Positions 53,883-61,448 of a stretch of 64,000 nucleotides of DNA are shown here, piece by piece; positions within the stretch are counted from its first letter, which is position 1, and each line of letters opens with the position of its first letter. The stretch is taken from positions 682,001 through 746,000 of the forward strand of contig NZ_BMFH01000001.1 in assembly GCF_014638095.1 (NCBI RefSeq). The letters are read 5' to 3'. The position numbers and the translations under genes were made by a program. Under the pieces are notes generated by a model, which was not told the DNA's origin, did no database searches, and saw only the letters and a list, made by a program, of their open reading frames with translations. The DNA is from Muriicola marianensis. GTDB lineage: Bacteria > Bacteroidota > Bacteroidia > Flavobacteriales > Flavobacteriaceae.

Positions 53883-55307
53883 ATGAAAAATGTTTATCTG
53901 CTGGCCCTGACCTTGTTCTCAGGATTTACCCTCCTGGCTCAGGAAGATTCAAAAAAGGTACTCTCGGACCTCGAGGCCCGTGCACCTCAATACGGCAAAA
54001 TCGCAAATGAGATCTGGAATCTCGCTGAGATGGGGTATCAGGAGGAGCAGAGTGCGGCCCTGCTCCAAAAAACCTTGTCCGGAGAAGGCTTCCGAATCCA
54101 AAAGGGAGTGGCGGGGATTCCCACCGCTTTTATTGCCGAATACGGGAGCGGGACACCCGTCATTGCCATATTGGGTGAGTACGACGCCCTGCCCGGATTA
54201 TCCCAGGAAGCGGTTCCCATGCAGAAGTCGGCCGGCAAAGCCGCGGGTCACGCTTGCGGACATCACTTGTTTGGTACAGCCTCCACAGCAGCTGCAATTG
54301 CAGTTAAGAACTGGATGCAGCAGAACAAGATCCCGGGAACGATCCGTTTCTACGGATGCCCGGCCGAGGAAGGGGGCAGTGGGAAAGTATATATGGTAAG
54401 AGAAGGCCTTTTTGACGACGTGGACGTAGCCCTCCACTGGCATCCGGGAGCATCGAACGCCGCAAGTGCAGGTGCCGCCCTGGCCAATAAGTCAGCTAAA
54501 TTCAGGTTTTACGGGATATCTGCCCACGCAGCAGGAGCCCCTGACAAAGGAAGATCCTCCCTCGACGGGGTTGAGGCTATGAATATGATGGTAAACATGA
54601 TGCGGGAACACATCCCCCAGGAAGCAAGGATACATTATGTGATCACAGACGGGGGCAAGGCGCCCAACGTAGTACCCAACTTTGCAGAGGTGTATTACTA
54701 CGCCCGCCATTATTCGCGGGATGTGGTGATCGAGATTTTCGACCGCATCGTAAAGGCCGCTGAAGGCGCTGCCCTGGGTACGGGTACGACGATGGATTAC
54801 GAAATGATAGGTGGCACACATGAACTGCTGCCTAACCTGACCCTACAGGAAGTGATGTATGAAAACCTCACTGAGGTGGGTGGCATCACCTACACCGCCG
54901 AGGAAAAGGCCTTTGGGGAAAAGATCGCGAAAAGCCTGGGTATGGACTCCCTGGATGAGGCAACAGCCCGGAACATTCAGCCTTACGAAACTACAGCGAG
55001 GGCCTCAGGTTCTACGGATGTGGGAGATGTGAGCTTTGCCGTGCCTACGGTTGGGCTGCGTGCCGCTACCTGGGTACCCGGCACCCCTGCCCACAGCTGG
55101 CAGGCCGTTGCTGCCGGTGGTACTTCCATCGGTGCCAAGGGGATGATGGTAGCAGCCAAAGCATTGGCACTGACCGCCATGGACCTCTATAAGGATCCTG
55201 AACTCGTGAAAAAGGCTAAACAGGAATTTGTGGAAAGACGCGGAGCAGATTTTCAATACATTCCGTTGCTGGGCGACCGGGAACCTGCGTTAAACTACCG
55301 GAATTAA
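53883..55307 (+). CDS. Secreted M20-family amidohydrolase (AbgB-like)
   Basis: 474 residues with a signal peptide (KNVYLLALTLFSGFTLLAQ). The zinc-binding features include AGHACGHHLFG, then PAEEGGSGK (Glu base), VALHWHPG (His), and the dimerisation insert with FYGISAHAAGAPDKGRSSLDGVEAMN. The pattern AGKAAGHACGHHLFGTAS is typical of AbgB/amidohydrolase-type M20 enzymes that cleave N-acyl or p-aminobenzoyl-glutamate-like amides. Activity outside the cytoplasm suggests scavenging. Not linked to its neighbours by an operon. Confidence 0.92.
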   Translation: MKNVYLLALTLFSGFTLLAQEDSKKVLSDLEARAPQYGKIANEIWNLAEMGYQEEQSAALLQKTLSGEGFRIQKGVAGIPTAFIAEYGSGTPVIAILGEYDALPGLSQEAVPMQKSAGKAAGHACGHHLFGTASTAAAIAVKNWMQQNKIPGTIRFYGCPAEEGGSGKVYMVREGLFDDVDVALHWHPGASNAASAGAALANKSAKFRFYGISAHAAGAPDKGRSSLDGVEAMNMMVNMMREHIPQEARIHYVITDGGKAPNVVPNFAEVYYYARHYSRDVVIEIFDRIVKAAEGAALGTGTTMDYEMIGGTHELLPNLTLQEVMYENLTEVGGITYTAEEKAFGEKIAKSLGMDSLDEATARNIQPYETTARASGSTDVGDVSFAVPTVGLRAATWVPGTPAHSWQAVAAGGTSIGAKGMMVAAKALALTAMDLYKDPELVKKAKQEFVERRGADFQYIPLLGDREPALNYRN

Positions 55308-55351
55308 ACCTATTTATCTTTTTTATACTTCCCTGTAACTAAGTCGGGGAA

Positions 55352-55879
55352 ATGGGTACTAATCCTAGTGACACCAGCTACAGCGTGAACAAAGAACTGG
55401 AACACCAATTTGTTACGGAACTGGAGAACAATCAGAATATTGTTCACAAAGTGTGTAGCCTGTACACGCATGACCGTGATTCACACAATGATCTTTTTCA
55501 GGAAATTACCATTCAGCTATGGAAGGCGTATCCAAAATTCAGGGGCGAATCCAAATTCAGTACGTGGATGTATCGCGTAGCCCTGAATACGGCAATTACC
55601 CTTTACAGGAAATCCAAAAAAAGGGTTCCCACCCAGGATTTTGATTCGGTACTCTTTAAGATCAAGGCAGATGAATACGATGCGGAGGAAGAAAGACAGC
55701 TCAAGCTGATGTACGATGCCATCAGACAACTGGGAGATATCGACAAAGCCCTTGTCTTCCTCTACCTGGAGGACAAGAGTTACAGCGAGATCTCAGAAAC
55801 CCTGGGGATCACGGAGGTCAATGCGCGAGTAAAAATGAATCGAGTGAAAACAAAATTACGAACCATTCTCAATCCCTGA
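55352..55879 (+). CDS. ECF-family RNA polymerase sigma factor (second)
   Basis: 175 residues. Region 2: IVHKVCSLYTHDRDSHNDLFQEITIQLWKAYPKFRGESKFSTWMYRVALNTAITLYRKSKK, with DLFQEI typical of ECF; region 4: LFLYLEDKSYSEISETLGITEVNARVKMNRVKTKLR. The next gene, starting 4 bases later, encodes a membrane protein that may be its partner. No zinc-finger anti-sigma is present. The signal is unknown. Confidence 0.9.
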   Translation: MGTNPSDTSYSVNKELEHQFVTELENNQNIVHKVCSLYTHDRDSHNDLFQEITIQLWKAYPKFRGESKFSTWMYRVALNTAITLYRKSKKRVPTQDFDSVLFKIKADEYDAEEERQLKLMYDAIRQLGDIDKALVFLYLEDKSYSEISETLGITEVNARVKMNRVKTKLRTILNP

Positions 55880-55883
55880 ACCC

Positions 55884-56537
55884 ATGATGGATGAATTGGA
55901 TTTATTGAAGAAGGATTGGCAGAAACAAGGAGAAAAGCTTCCCAGACTCACCTACGATGAGCTTTATGCCATGATTTGGAAACGCTCCTCCTCTATCGTG
56001 AAGTGGATCTTCATCATCAGCATACTCGAGTTTGCCCTGCCCCACTTGCTGTACCTTCTACCCTCGGCCCGGGAAGGCCTGGCCCTTTACGATGAATTAG
56101 GGCTGAGATATGCAATCCTCGGACTGACGGTTCTTCAGTACAGCGTTGTTTTTTATTTTATCTTTCAATTCTATAAGCGGTATCGTGAGATCTCTGTACT
56201 GGACAGCGCCCGTGAGCTCATGCGCAAGATCATTCGTACGAGAAAAACGGTTAAGAACTACATCATTTTCGCCCTTTCCGTCTTCCTGTTCACCTTTATC
56301 ATCATAGCTATTGGGATCCTCTTCAGTGACGGGGATAGTTTTCTTCACGTCTTTGAACTCGAAGGCAAGTCCATCGATATGAGCACCCAGCAATTGAAGC
56401 TCATTATCTCAGGGGTCATGATAGCTATGGGTATTGTCTGTACTGCGCTACTGGGTCTGATCTACTTCCTGATCTATGGACTGCTGCTCAGAAAACTCGG
56501 CAGGAATTATTCAGAATTGAAAAGACTGGAAGTTTAA
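55884..56537 (+). CDS. Membrane protein linked to the ECF sigma factor
   Basis: 217 residues. The N-terminal cytoplasmic helix (LLKKDWQKQGEKLPRLTYDELYAMIWKR) is followed by four transmembrane segments (WIFIISILEFALPHLLYLL; LRYAILGLTVLQYSVVFYFIFQF; NYIIFALSVFLFTFIIIAIGILF; LIISGVMIAMGIVCTALLGLIYFLIYGLLL). The N-terminal segment is the likely sigma-binding part, as in beta-CASP-type or FecR-like partners, but no family is recognised. It is 4 bases from the sigma gene. It ends with a 4-base tail-to-tail overlap (56534-56537) with the acyltransferase gene on the other strand. Confidence 0.6.
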   Translation: MMDELDLLKKDWQKQGEKLPRLTYDELYAMIWKRSSSIVKWIFIISILEFALPHLLYLLPSAREGLALYDELGLRYAILGLTVLQYSVVFYFIFQFYKRYREISVLDSARELMRKIIRTRKTVKNYIIFALSVFLFTFIIIAIGILFSDGDSFLHVFELEGKSIDMSTQQLKLIISGVMIAMGIVCTALLGLIYFLIYGLLLRKLGRNYSELKRLEV

Positions 56538-57346
56538 GCCTTTTTCTTGCGCCATAATCGTTCCTTGTGGGCTTCTTCATAGGCCAATAACTCTTCCATG
56601 GGGATCACCTTTAAAAAGGAGGGGTGCTGTTCGATGGCAAATTCCAGCTTTTCGATGATCTCCTCCACAGTTTCATTGTCGTAATCGATCTCCAGAGGTT
56701 CTTTGATGTGCATAGACTGGAGGATGCCTTTCTTTTTGATATACAAACCCTTTTTATCAAAAGAGCGTCGGAAGCCGTCGATAACAACGGGTACAACAAC
56801 AGGTTTATACTTCTTGATAATGTGTGCAGTTCCTTTTCTCAGGGGCTTCCAGGGAGTAGTAGTCCCCTGGGGGAAAGTGATGACCCATCCGTCTGCCAGT
56901 GCCTTCCCGATATTGGAGATGTCGCTCATCTTGACCTGCCTGTTTACGTTCTGCCCGTCAGCCCTCCAGGTCCTTTCAATGCTTATCGATCCCACGTAAG
57001 CGAGGATCTTGGTCAGTAAGCTCTTACGCATGGTTTCTGCGGCAGCTACATAGTACATATTTAGTTTGGGGTTCCAGAGGTATCCTACATTCTTGATGGA
57101 ATCCGTCCTCCCGTTCAGGGCGGCATTAAAGACGTGGAACATGGCCACCACATCAGCAAAATAGGTCTGATGATTACTCACAAAGAGTACATTCCTGTCC
57201 GGCAGGGCCCTGATCACTTCGGATCCGTCGATCTCCAGTTTGTTAAACCCTTTGTAACGCTGATGCGTCATGAGTCCGAGGATACGGATGATCCATTTCT
57301 TGATAAACAGAATATGACCGAATGGGTTCTTTTTAAACAAAGGCAT
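56534..57346 (-). CDS. 1-acyl-sn-glycerol-3-phosphate acyltransferase-like, divergent motifs
   Basis: 270 residues of the LPLAT fold. Motif I is VSNHQTYFADVV, in which the His and Asp are separated by five rather than four residues, and the usual FPEGTRS is FPQGTTTPW, with Gln for Glu and Thr for Arg. The rest (KPVVVPVVIDGFRR) is as in PlsC. These changes occur in other Bacteroidota members of this clade as far as can be recalled, so it may use a different acyl acceptor or mechanism. It converges with the sigma partner gene. Confidence 0.75.
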   Translation of the reverse strand: MPLFKKNPFGHILFIKKWIIRILGLMTHQRYKGFNKLEIDGSEVIRALPDRNVLFVSNHQTYFADVVAMFHVFNAALNGRTDSIKNVGYLWNPKLNMYYVAAAETMRKSLLTKILAYVGSISIERTWRADGQNVNRQVKMSDISNIGKALADGWVITFPQGTTTPWKPLRKGTAHIIKKYKPVVVPVVIDGFRRSFDKKGLYIKKKGILQSMHIKEPLEIDYDNETVEEIIEKLEFAIEQHPSFLKVIPMEELLAYEEAHKERLWRKKKA

Positions 57347-57371
57347 AGTCTACAAAACTACAAAATTAGGA

Positions 57372-58013
57372 TTACAACACTTTCTTAATCAAGTCCCGGA
57401 TCTCATTAAGCATCATGGCCGTGGCGCCCCACACGGTATAGCCTTCCAGTCGGAATGCCGGTACTTCTATGTTCCGGGCGTATGAAGTCGAGAGTATCTG
57501 AGAGGTGAGGTATTTATCGTCAAGAACCTGGGCCAGGGGGACTTCGATAAGGTGCTCAACCTCCTCTTCCTGCAACACAAAAGAGGCCGAATGGTGATAG
57601 AGGCCTACAAAGGGTTGTACTTCAAAATTACTTGGCGGGATATAGACTTCGCTTACTTCCCGGATCACTTCTACGTGTTTAGTGATCACCCCTACTTCTT
57701 CCCTGGTTTCCCTCAGGGCCGTATCGAGAATAGACACATCCCCTTTTTCCTTTTTCCCTCCCGGAAAAGCCACTTGCCTGGCATGAATTCCGTTGTAGGA
57801 TTTCCTCATGATGAATAACAAGCGGGTCTGAGAGGCTGCGTCGGGGTAAAATAAGGCCATTACACCGGCTTTCCTCGGGTTCTTTTTAAGGATCCTGCCC
57901 TCTTCCAGTTCGCGTATCCTGATCTCCGGGGCCAATTTATAATGGGCTTGCCTTCCCGGAAGAGGCAGATTTTTTATTTTTGGAATCTGATCGGCAAAAC
58001 TCTTAAAATCCAT
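57372..58013 (-). CDS. CoA pyrophosphatase-type Nudix hydrolase
   Basis: 213 residues from the ATG at 58013 (MDFKSFADQIPKIKN). A longer reading frame upstream is low-complexity and lies antisense to the cyclophilin gene, so it is rejected. The Nudix box is PGGKKEKGDVSILDTALRETREEVGV, preceded by LLFIMRKSYNGIHARQVAFPGG as in NudL/YeaB CoA pyrophosphatases. It cleaves CoA to 4'-phosphopantetheine and 3',5'-ADP, or a similar substrate. Its start codon overlaps that of the divergent cyclophilin gene by two bases (see findings). Confidence 0.92.
   Translation of the reverse strand: MDFKSFADQIPKIKNLPLPGRQAHYKLAPEIRIRELEEGRILKKNPRKAGVMALFYPDAASQTRLLFIMRKSYNGIHARQVAFPGGKKEKGDVSILDTALRETREEVGVITKHVEVIREVSEVYIPPSNFEVQPFVGLYHHSASFVLQEEEVEHLIEVPLAQVLDDKYLTSQILSTSYARNIEVPAFRLEGYTVWGATAMMLNEIRDLIKKVL
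57975..57982 (+). promoter_or_regulatory. -7 promoter element of the cyclophilin gene, inside the Nudix coding sequence
   Basis: TATTTTTG matches TAnnTTTG 30 bases before the cyclophilin ATG at 58012. The -33 TTG at 57948 is a little far (24-base spacer). Because the start codons overlap, this promoter lies within the first codons of the Nudix gene. Confidence 0.45.
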
Positions 58014-58749
58014 GTCTGTCCAAAAATTTCTTTTTCCTGTACTATCACTGATTTTGTTCCTCTCGGCCTGTGGGGAAGCTCCAAAAAAACAGTCCGGTTC
58101 CCCGGTTGCCACCACTGAGGCAGACAGTACAGAGACAATTGCAAAAATAACACAAGAAAAGGACACCGTCCCTAAAGAGGAGGAAGAAGAGAAACCTTTC
58201 GTACTCACTGAGGAAAATGCCATCGATTTCTTTTTCAACTATCAGAAGAACCTGCCGACGACAAGGGTAAAACTCACCACCAGCCTGGGAAGCTTTACTG
58301 TGGAGCTCTACGATAACGTTCCCTATCACAAGGCTAATTTCATTTACTTAACCAAGAAAGGGTATTTTGACAATACCATGTTCCATAGGGTCGTCAAAGA
58401 CTTTATCATTCAGGGTGGGAATGCCGACAATGTGGAAACGGCCAGGAAGAGAACCGAGATAGGGCGTTATCTTCTGCCCCCGGATACCCGCAAAGGATAC
58501 AAGCACCACCGCGGGACGATCTCCATGCCCAGCAGTGAGATCAACAACCCCCATATGCTGGCGAGTCCTTATGAATTCTTTATCGTGGTCACCGATCCGG
58601 GTTCCTACCACCTCGACGGAGGCTATACCCCTTTTGGAAGGGTGGTGGAAGGCATGGACGTCGTAGATCTCATCAATCGCCAACCAGTGGACGACGGCGA
58701 CTGGCCTTCAAAAAATATCTATATCAAAAAGGCCGAGATTGTAAAGTGA
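58012..58749 (+). CDS. Cyclophilin-type peptidyl-prolyl isomerase lipoprotein
   Basis: 245 residues. Lipoprotein signal with lipobox SAC (SVQKFLFPVLSLILFLSAC). After a linker rich in Thr/Glu, the cyclophilin domain begins at residue 80 with TRVKLTTSLGSFTVELYDNVPYHKANFIYL and shows FHRVVKDFIIQGGN, the catalytic Arg with the IIQGG motif, and FFIVVTDPGSYHLDGGYTPFGRVVEGMDVVDLI. It helps fold exported proteins in the periplasm. Its start codon lies back to back with the Nudix gene. Confidence 0.93.
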   Translation: MSVQKFLFPVLSLILFLSACGEAPKKQSGSPVATTEADSTETIAKITQEKDTVPKEEEEEKPFVLTEENAIDFFFNYQKNLPTTRVKLTTSLGSFTVELYDNVPYHKANFIYLTKKGYFDNTMFHRVVKDFIIQGGNADNVETARKRTEIGRYLLPPDTRKGYKHHRGTISMPSSEINNPHMLASPYEFFIVVTDPGSYHLDGGYTPFGRVVEGMDVVDLINRQPVDDGDWPSKNIYIKKAEIVK

Positions 58750-58790
58750 TCCGGCTGAATTCTTCCGAATATTTCGGTGCGACTTAAGTC

Positions 58791-59399
58791 CTATTCCCTT
58801 TGATAGATACTGGGTAAGGCAATTTTAAAGCGAACCGCGAGCAGTCGTATCCCGATGACGATAACAATAGCTGCCGCATAGGCGTATTCATCTACGATAG
58901 GTAGTCGGATGAGCAGAAAAAAACTGGCACCTCCCAGGATGCAGGCTGTGGCGTATATCTCTTTGCGGAAGATCACTGGGATCTCATTACAGAGGATATC
59001 CCGGATAACCCCTCCAAAACAGGCTGTTATGGTCCCCAGGGCAATGCACATCAGGGGCATGAGTTCTGCCTGCAGCCCCTTTTCTATTCCTACCAGGGTG
59101 TAGAGTCCAATCCCAATGGTATCGAACAGGAATAAGGACTTCCTCAAATATTTCAGGCGTTCCCGAAAGAGGATAGCAAAGACCACCGAGCCAAGGATGG
59201 TATAGGTGTAGACCGGTGCCTGCATCCAGGCCACAGGTGTATTGCCTATCAGCATATCCCTGAGCGTTCCGCCACCCACGGCCGTTACAAAAGCGATGAT
59301 AAAGACCCCGAAGAGGTCGAGTTTCTTATCCATGGCAACCAGCACCCCGGAGATGGCAAAAGCTATGGTACCCAGTACATCAATGGTCAGGTAGAACAT
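58791..59399 (-). CDS. UPF0126/trimeric intracellular cation channel-like protein
   Basis: 202 residues with six to seven membrane helices in two similar halves, each with a Gly-rich Arg-Asp motif: TAVGGGTLRDMLIGNTPV and ITACFGGVIRDILCNEIP. This is the bacterial UPF0126/TRIC-type family, whose structures form trimeric channels for monovalent cations. It ends 42 bases from the cyclophilin stop, in convergent orientation. Confidence 0.9.
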   Translation of the reverse strand: MFYLTIDVLGTIAFAISGVLVAMDKKLDLFGVFIIAFVTAVGGGTLRDMLIGNTPVAWMQAPVYTYTILGSVVFAILFRERLKYLRKSLFLFDTIGIGLYTLVGIEKGLQAELMPLMCIALGTITACFGGVIRDILCNEIPVIFRKEIYATACILGGASFFLLIRLPIVDEYAYAAAIVIVIGIRLLAVRFKIALPSIYQRE

Positions 59400-59501
59400 G
59401 TCTTAACTTTGGCGTTAAAATAAGTATAAATTGACCGGATCATCGCAACACTCAACGGATAACTTTTATTTTTAGAAATCAAAATCAAATCCATAGGCAA
59501 G

Positions 59502-60032
59502 ATGCCTGTTCTGAAATTCTTATTGTTCCTGCTTATGTCACAGGCTCCTTTTACCCTCTTTCAATTCTCTGACCAGGCCGACTTAAGCGCCTGGAGAATA
59601 GTCAATGACGGGGTCATGGGCGGCCTTTCCAAAGGAAAACTCACCCTGAGTGAACAAGGGCATGGGGTATTTACGGGATTTGTTTCCCTTGAGAATAACG
59701 GAGGATTTACAATGATCCAGCACGCGTTCAGGCCTGTAGAGGCTACCCACTTCACTTCCCTGGAGATCCGGCTGAAGGGAGATGGCAAAAAATATCAGGT
59801 ACGCCTTAAATCAAGTCCTACTCAGTATTACAACTATTCACATACAGTCAGCACCACAGGTGAATGGCAGTCGATAAAGATCCCATTCTCCGAATTCAGG
59901 CCTCAGTTCAGGGGTAGGCAGTTGAGCAAGGCGCCGTATCCAGGGCAAGAACTTGGGGAGGTCGCCATCCTGATCGGCAATAAAAAGGCAGAATCCTTCA
60001 GATTAGAGATTGACGAGATCACCCTCAAATAA
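59502..60032 (+). CDS. CIA30-family protein
   Basis: 176 residues. The CIA30/NDUFAF1 domain begins with FQFSDQADLSAWRIVNDGVMGGLSKGKLT and shows GFVSLENNGGFTMIQHAF and WQSIKIPFSEFRPQFRGR. The N-terminal hydrophobic residues (MPVLKFLLFLLMSQAPFT) look like a signal peptide. In mitochondria CIA30 helps assemble complex I, but bacterial members are single-domain carbohydrate-binding-like proteins with unknown role. The gene is about 50 bases before the secreted amidohydrolase. Confidence 0.85.
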   Translation: MPVLKFLLFLLMSQAPFTLFQFSDQADLSAWRIVNDGVMGGLSKGKLTLSEQGHGVFTGFVSLENNGGFTMIQHAFRPVEATHFTSLEIRLKGDGKKYQVRLKSSPTQYYNYSHTVSTTGEWQSIKIPFSEFRPQFRGRQLSKAPYPGQELGEVAILIGNKKAESFRLEIDEITLK

Positions 60033-60082
60033 ATGATCCCATCAAGGCAGAAGTTTTATATCTTGTTTCAAATTCCCGAACC

Positions 60083-61375
60083 ATGATACATTCCAAGATT
60101 CTTCCCTGTTTAATATTACTCCTGAGTATGTGCGCTGTAGGTCAGGAGCTACCTGCGGTGGATCAGGACCGGCTTGAGGATACTATTTACATGCTCGCCA
60201 AACGGGGGATGATGGAGAACGGGGAAACCAACCGTGTGGCCTTCAGCGATGCCGACCTGCAGGGACGGGCCTATATTATTTCCCTGATGCAGGTAAGCGG
60301 ACTCGAAGTAAGCGTGGACTACGCCGGGAATATCATAGGAAAAAGAAAGGGGAATAACCCTGATTTGCCGCCCATCGGTTTTGGGTCGCATATCGATATG
60401 GTTCCCAATGGAGGAAATTACGATGGATGTGTGGGCTCCCTGGCCGCCATAGAAGTGGTCCGCACCCTTAATGAAGCCGGGATCCAAACCGAACATCCCC
60501 TGGAAGTATTCATCTTCTCCAATGAGGAGGGTGGAGTGATGGGCAGCCGTGCCCTGGTCGGAGATCTCAAGGAAGAGGCCCTGGGGGTAGTCAACAGCAC
60601 CGGGTACACAATGAGAGAAGGGATCAACAGACTTGGGGGAAATGCCGACCTGATTGCCGAGGTGGAACGACCTGAAGGCAGCCTGGCGGCTTTCCTGGAA
60701 TTACACATAGAACAGGGAGGTATCCTTCACAGGGAAGGAATAGATATCGGGGTGGTAGAAGGGATCGTAGGGATCAAATGGTGGGATGTAAAGGTCAGTG
60801 GTTTTGCCAACCACGCAGGCACCACCCCTATGGATATGAGGCAGGATGCCCTGCTGGCTTCCGCTCAATTCATCCTGGCAGTGAATGAGGAGACCCTGAA
60901 GATGGACGGTAAGCAAGTAGGTACCGTGGGGCGGATTCAGGCCTTACCCGGGGCACCTAACGTTATACCCGGGGAGGTGCAGATGAGCCTGGAGATACGC
61001 GACCTGTCTGTTGAAAATATGGAAGAACTCTTTAAATCCATTGAGGAAAGGGCTACATCAATAAGCCGGGAAACGGGAACTACATTTTCCTTTACACCAA
61101 TCGATGCCACCTCAGCTCCGGCCCTAACAGATCCTGGTATCAGGCAGATTATTGCAACGGCGTCAGAAGAACTCGGGCTGAGTACCAAGAACATGCAAAG
61201 CGGGGCTGGGCACGATGCGCAGGATATGGCCCGGATCACTCCGGTTGGGATGATCTTTGTCCCCAGTGTGAACGGAATCAGTCATTCACCCAAGGAATAT
61301 ACCTCCCCTGAGGATATGGCCAACGGGGCTAATGTGCTCCTTCGCACCCTGCTCAAAATCGATGCATCCTGGTAA
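60083..61375 (+). CDS. Secreted M20-family hydrolase (N-carbamoyl-amino acid / allantoate amidohydrolase type)
   Basis: 430 residues with signal peptide (SKILPCLILLLSMCAVGQE). Zinc ligands: GFGSHIDMVPNGGNYDGCVG (His, Asp), FSNEEGGVMGSRALVG (Glu-Glu), LELHIEQGGIL (His) and SGAGHDAQDMARI with the final His in GISHSPKEYTS. The dimerisation part contains SGFANHAGTTPMDMRQDALLAS. The family includes beta-ureidopropionase, N-carbamoylase and allantoate amidohydrolase; substrate unknown. It lies before another secreted peptidase and may work in nutrient salvage. Confidence 0.9.
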   Translation: MIHSKILPCLILLLSMCAVGQELPAVDQDRLEDTIYMLAKRGMMENGETNRVAFSDADLQGRAYIISLMQVSGLEVSVDYAGNIIGKRKGNNPDLPPIGFGSHIDMVPNGGNYDGCVGSLAAIEVVRTLNEAGIQTEHPLEVFIFSNEEGGVMGSRALVGDLKEEALGVVNSTGYTMREGINRLGGNADLIAEVERPEGSLAAFLELHIEQGGILHREGIDIGVVEGIVGIKWWDVKVSGFANHAGTTPMDMRQDALLASAQFILAVNEETLKMDGKQVGTVGRIQALPGAPNVIPGEVQMSLEIRDLSVENMEELFKSIEERATSISRETGTTFSFTPIDATSAPALTDPGIRQIIATASEELGLSTKNMQSGAGHDAQDMARITPVGMIFVPSVNGISHSPKEYTSPEDMANGANVLLRTLLKIDASW

Positions 61376-61448
61376 AGAAGATGCCTGTCATATCCAAATG
61401 AATTTATATCGACCTAACAAAGAATAGTAAACTCAACAACTTCATCTC

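Noticed and set aside
58014-58238. N-terminal extension of the Nudix protein
   Set aside because: The extension is antisense to the cyclophilin lipoprotein, low in complexity, and lacks similarity to the family.
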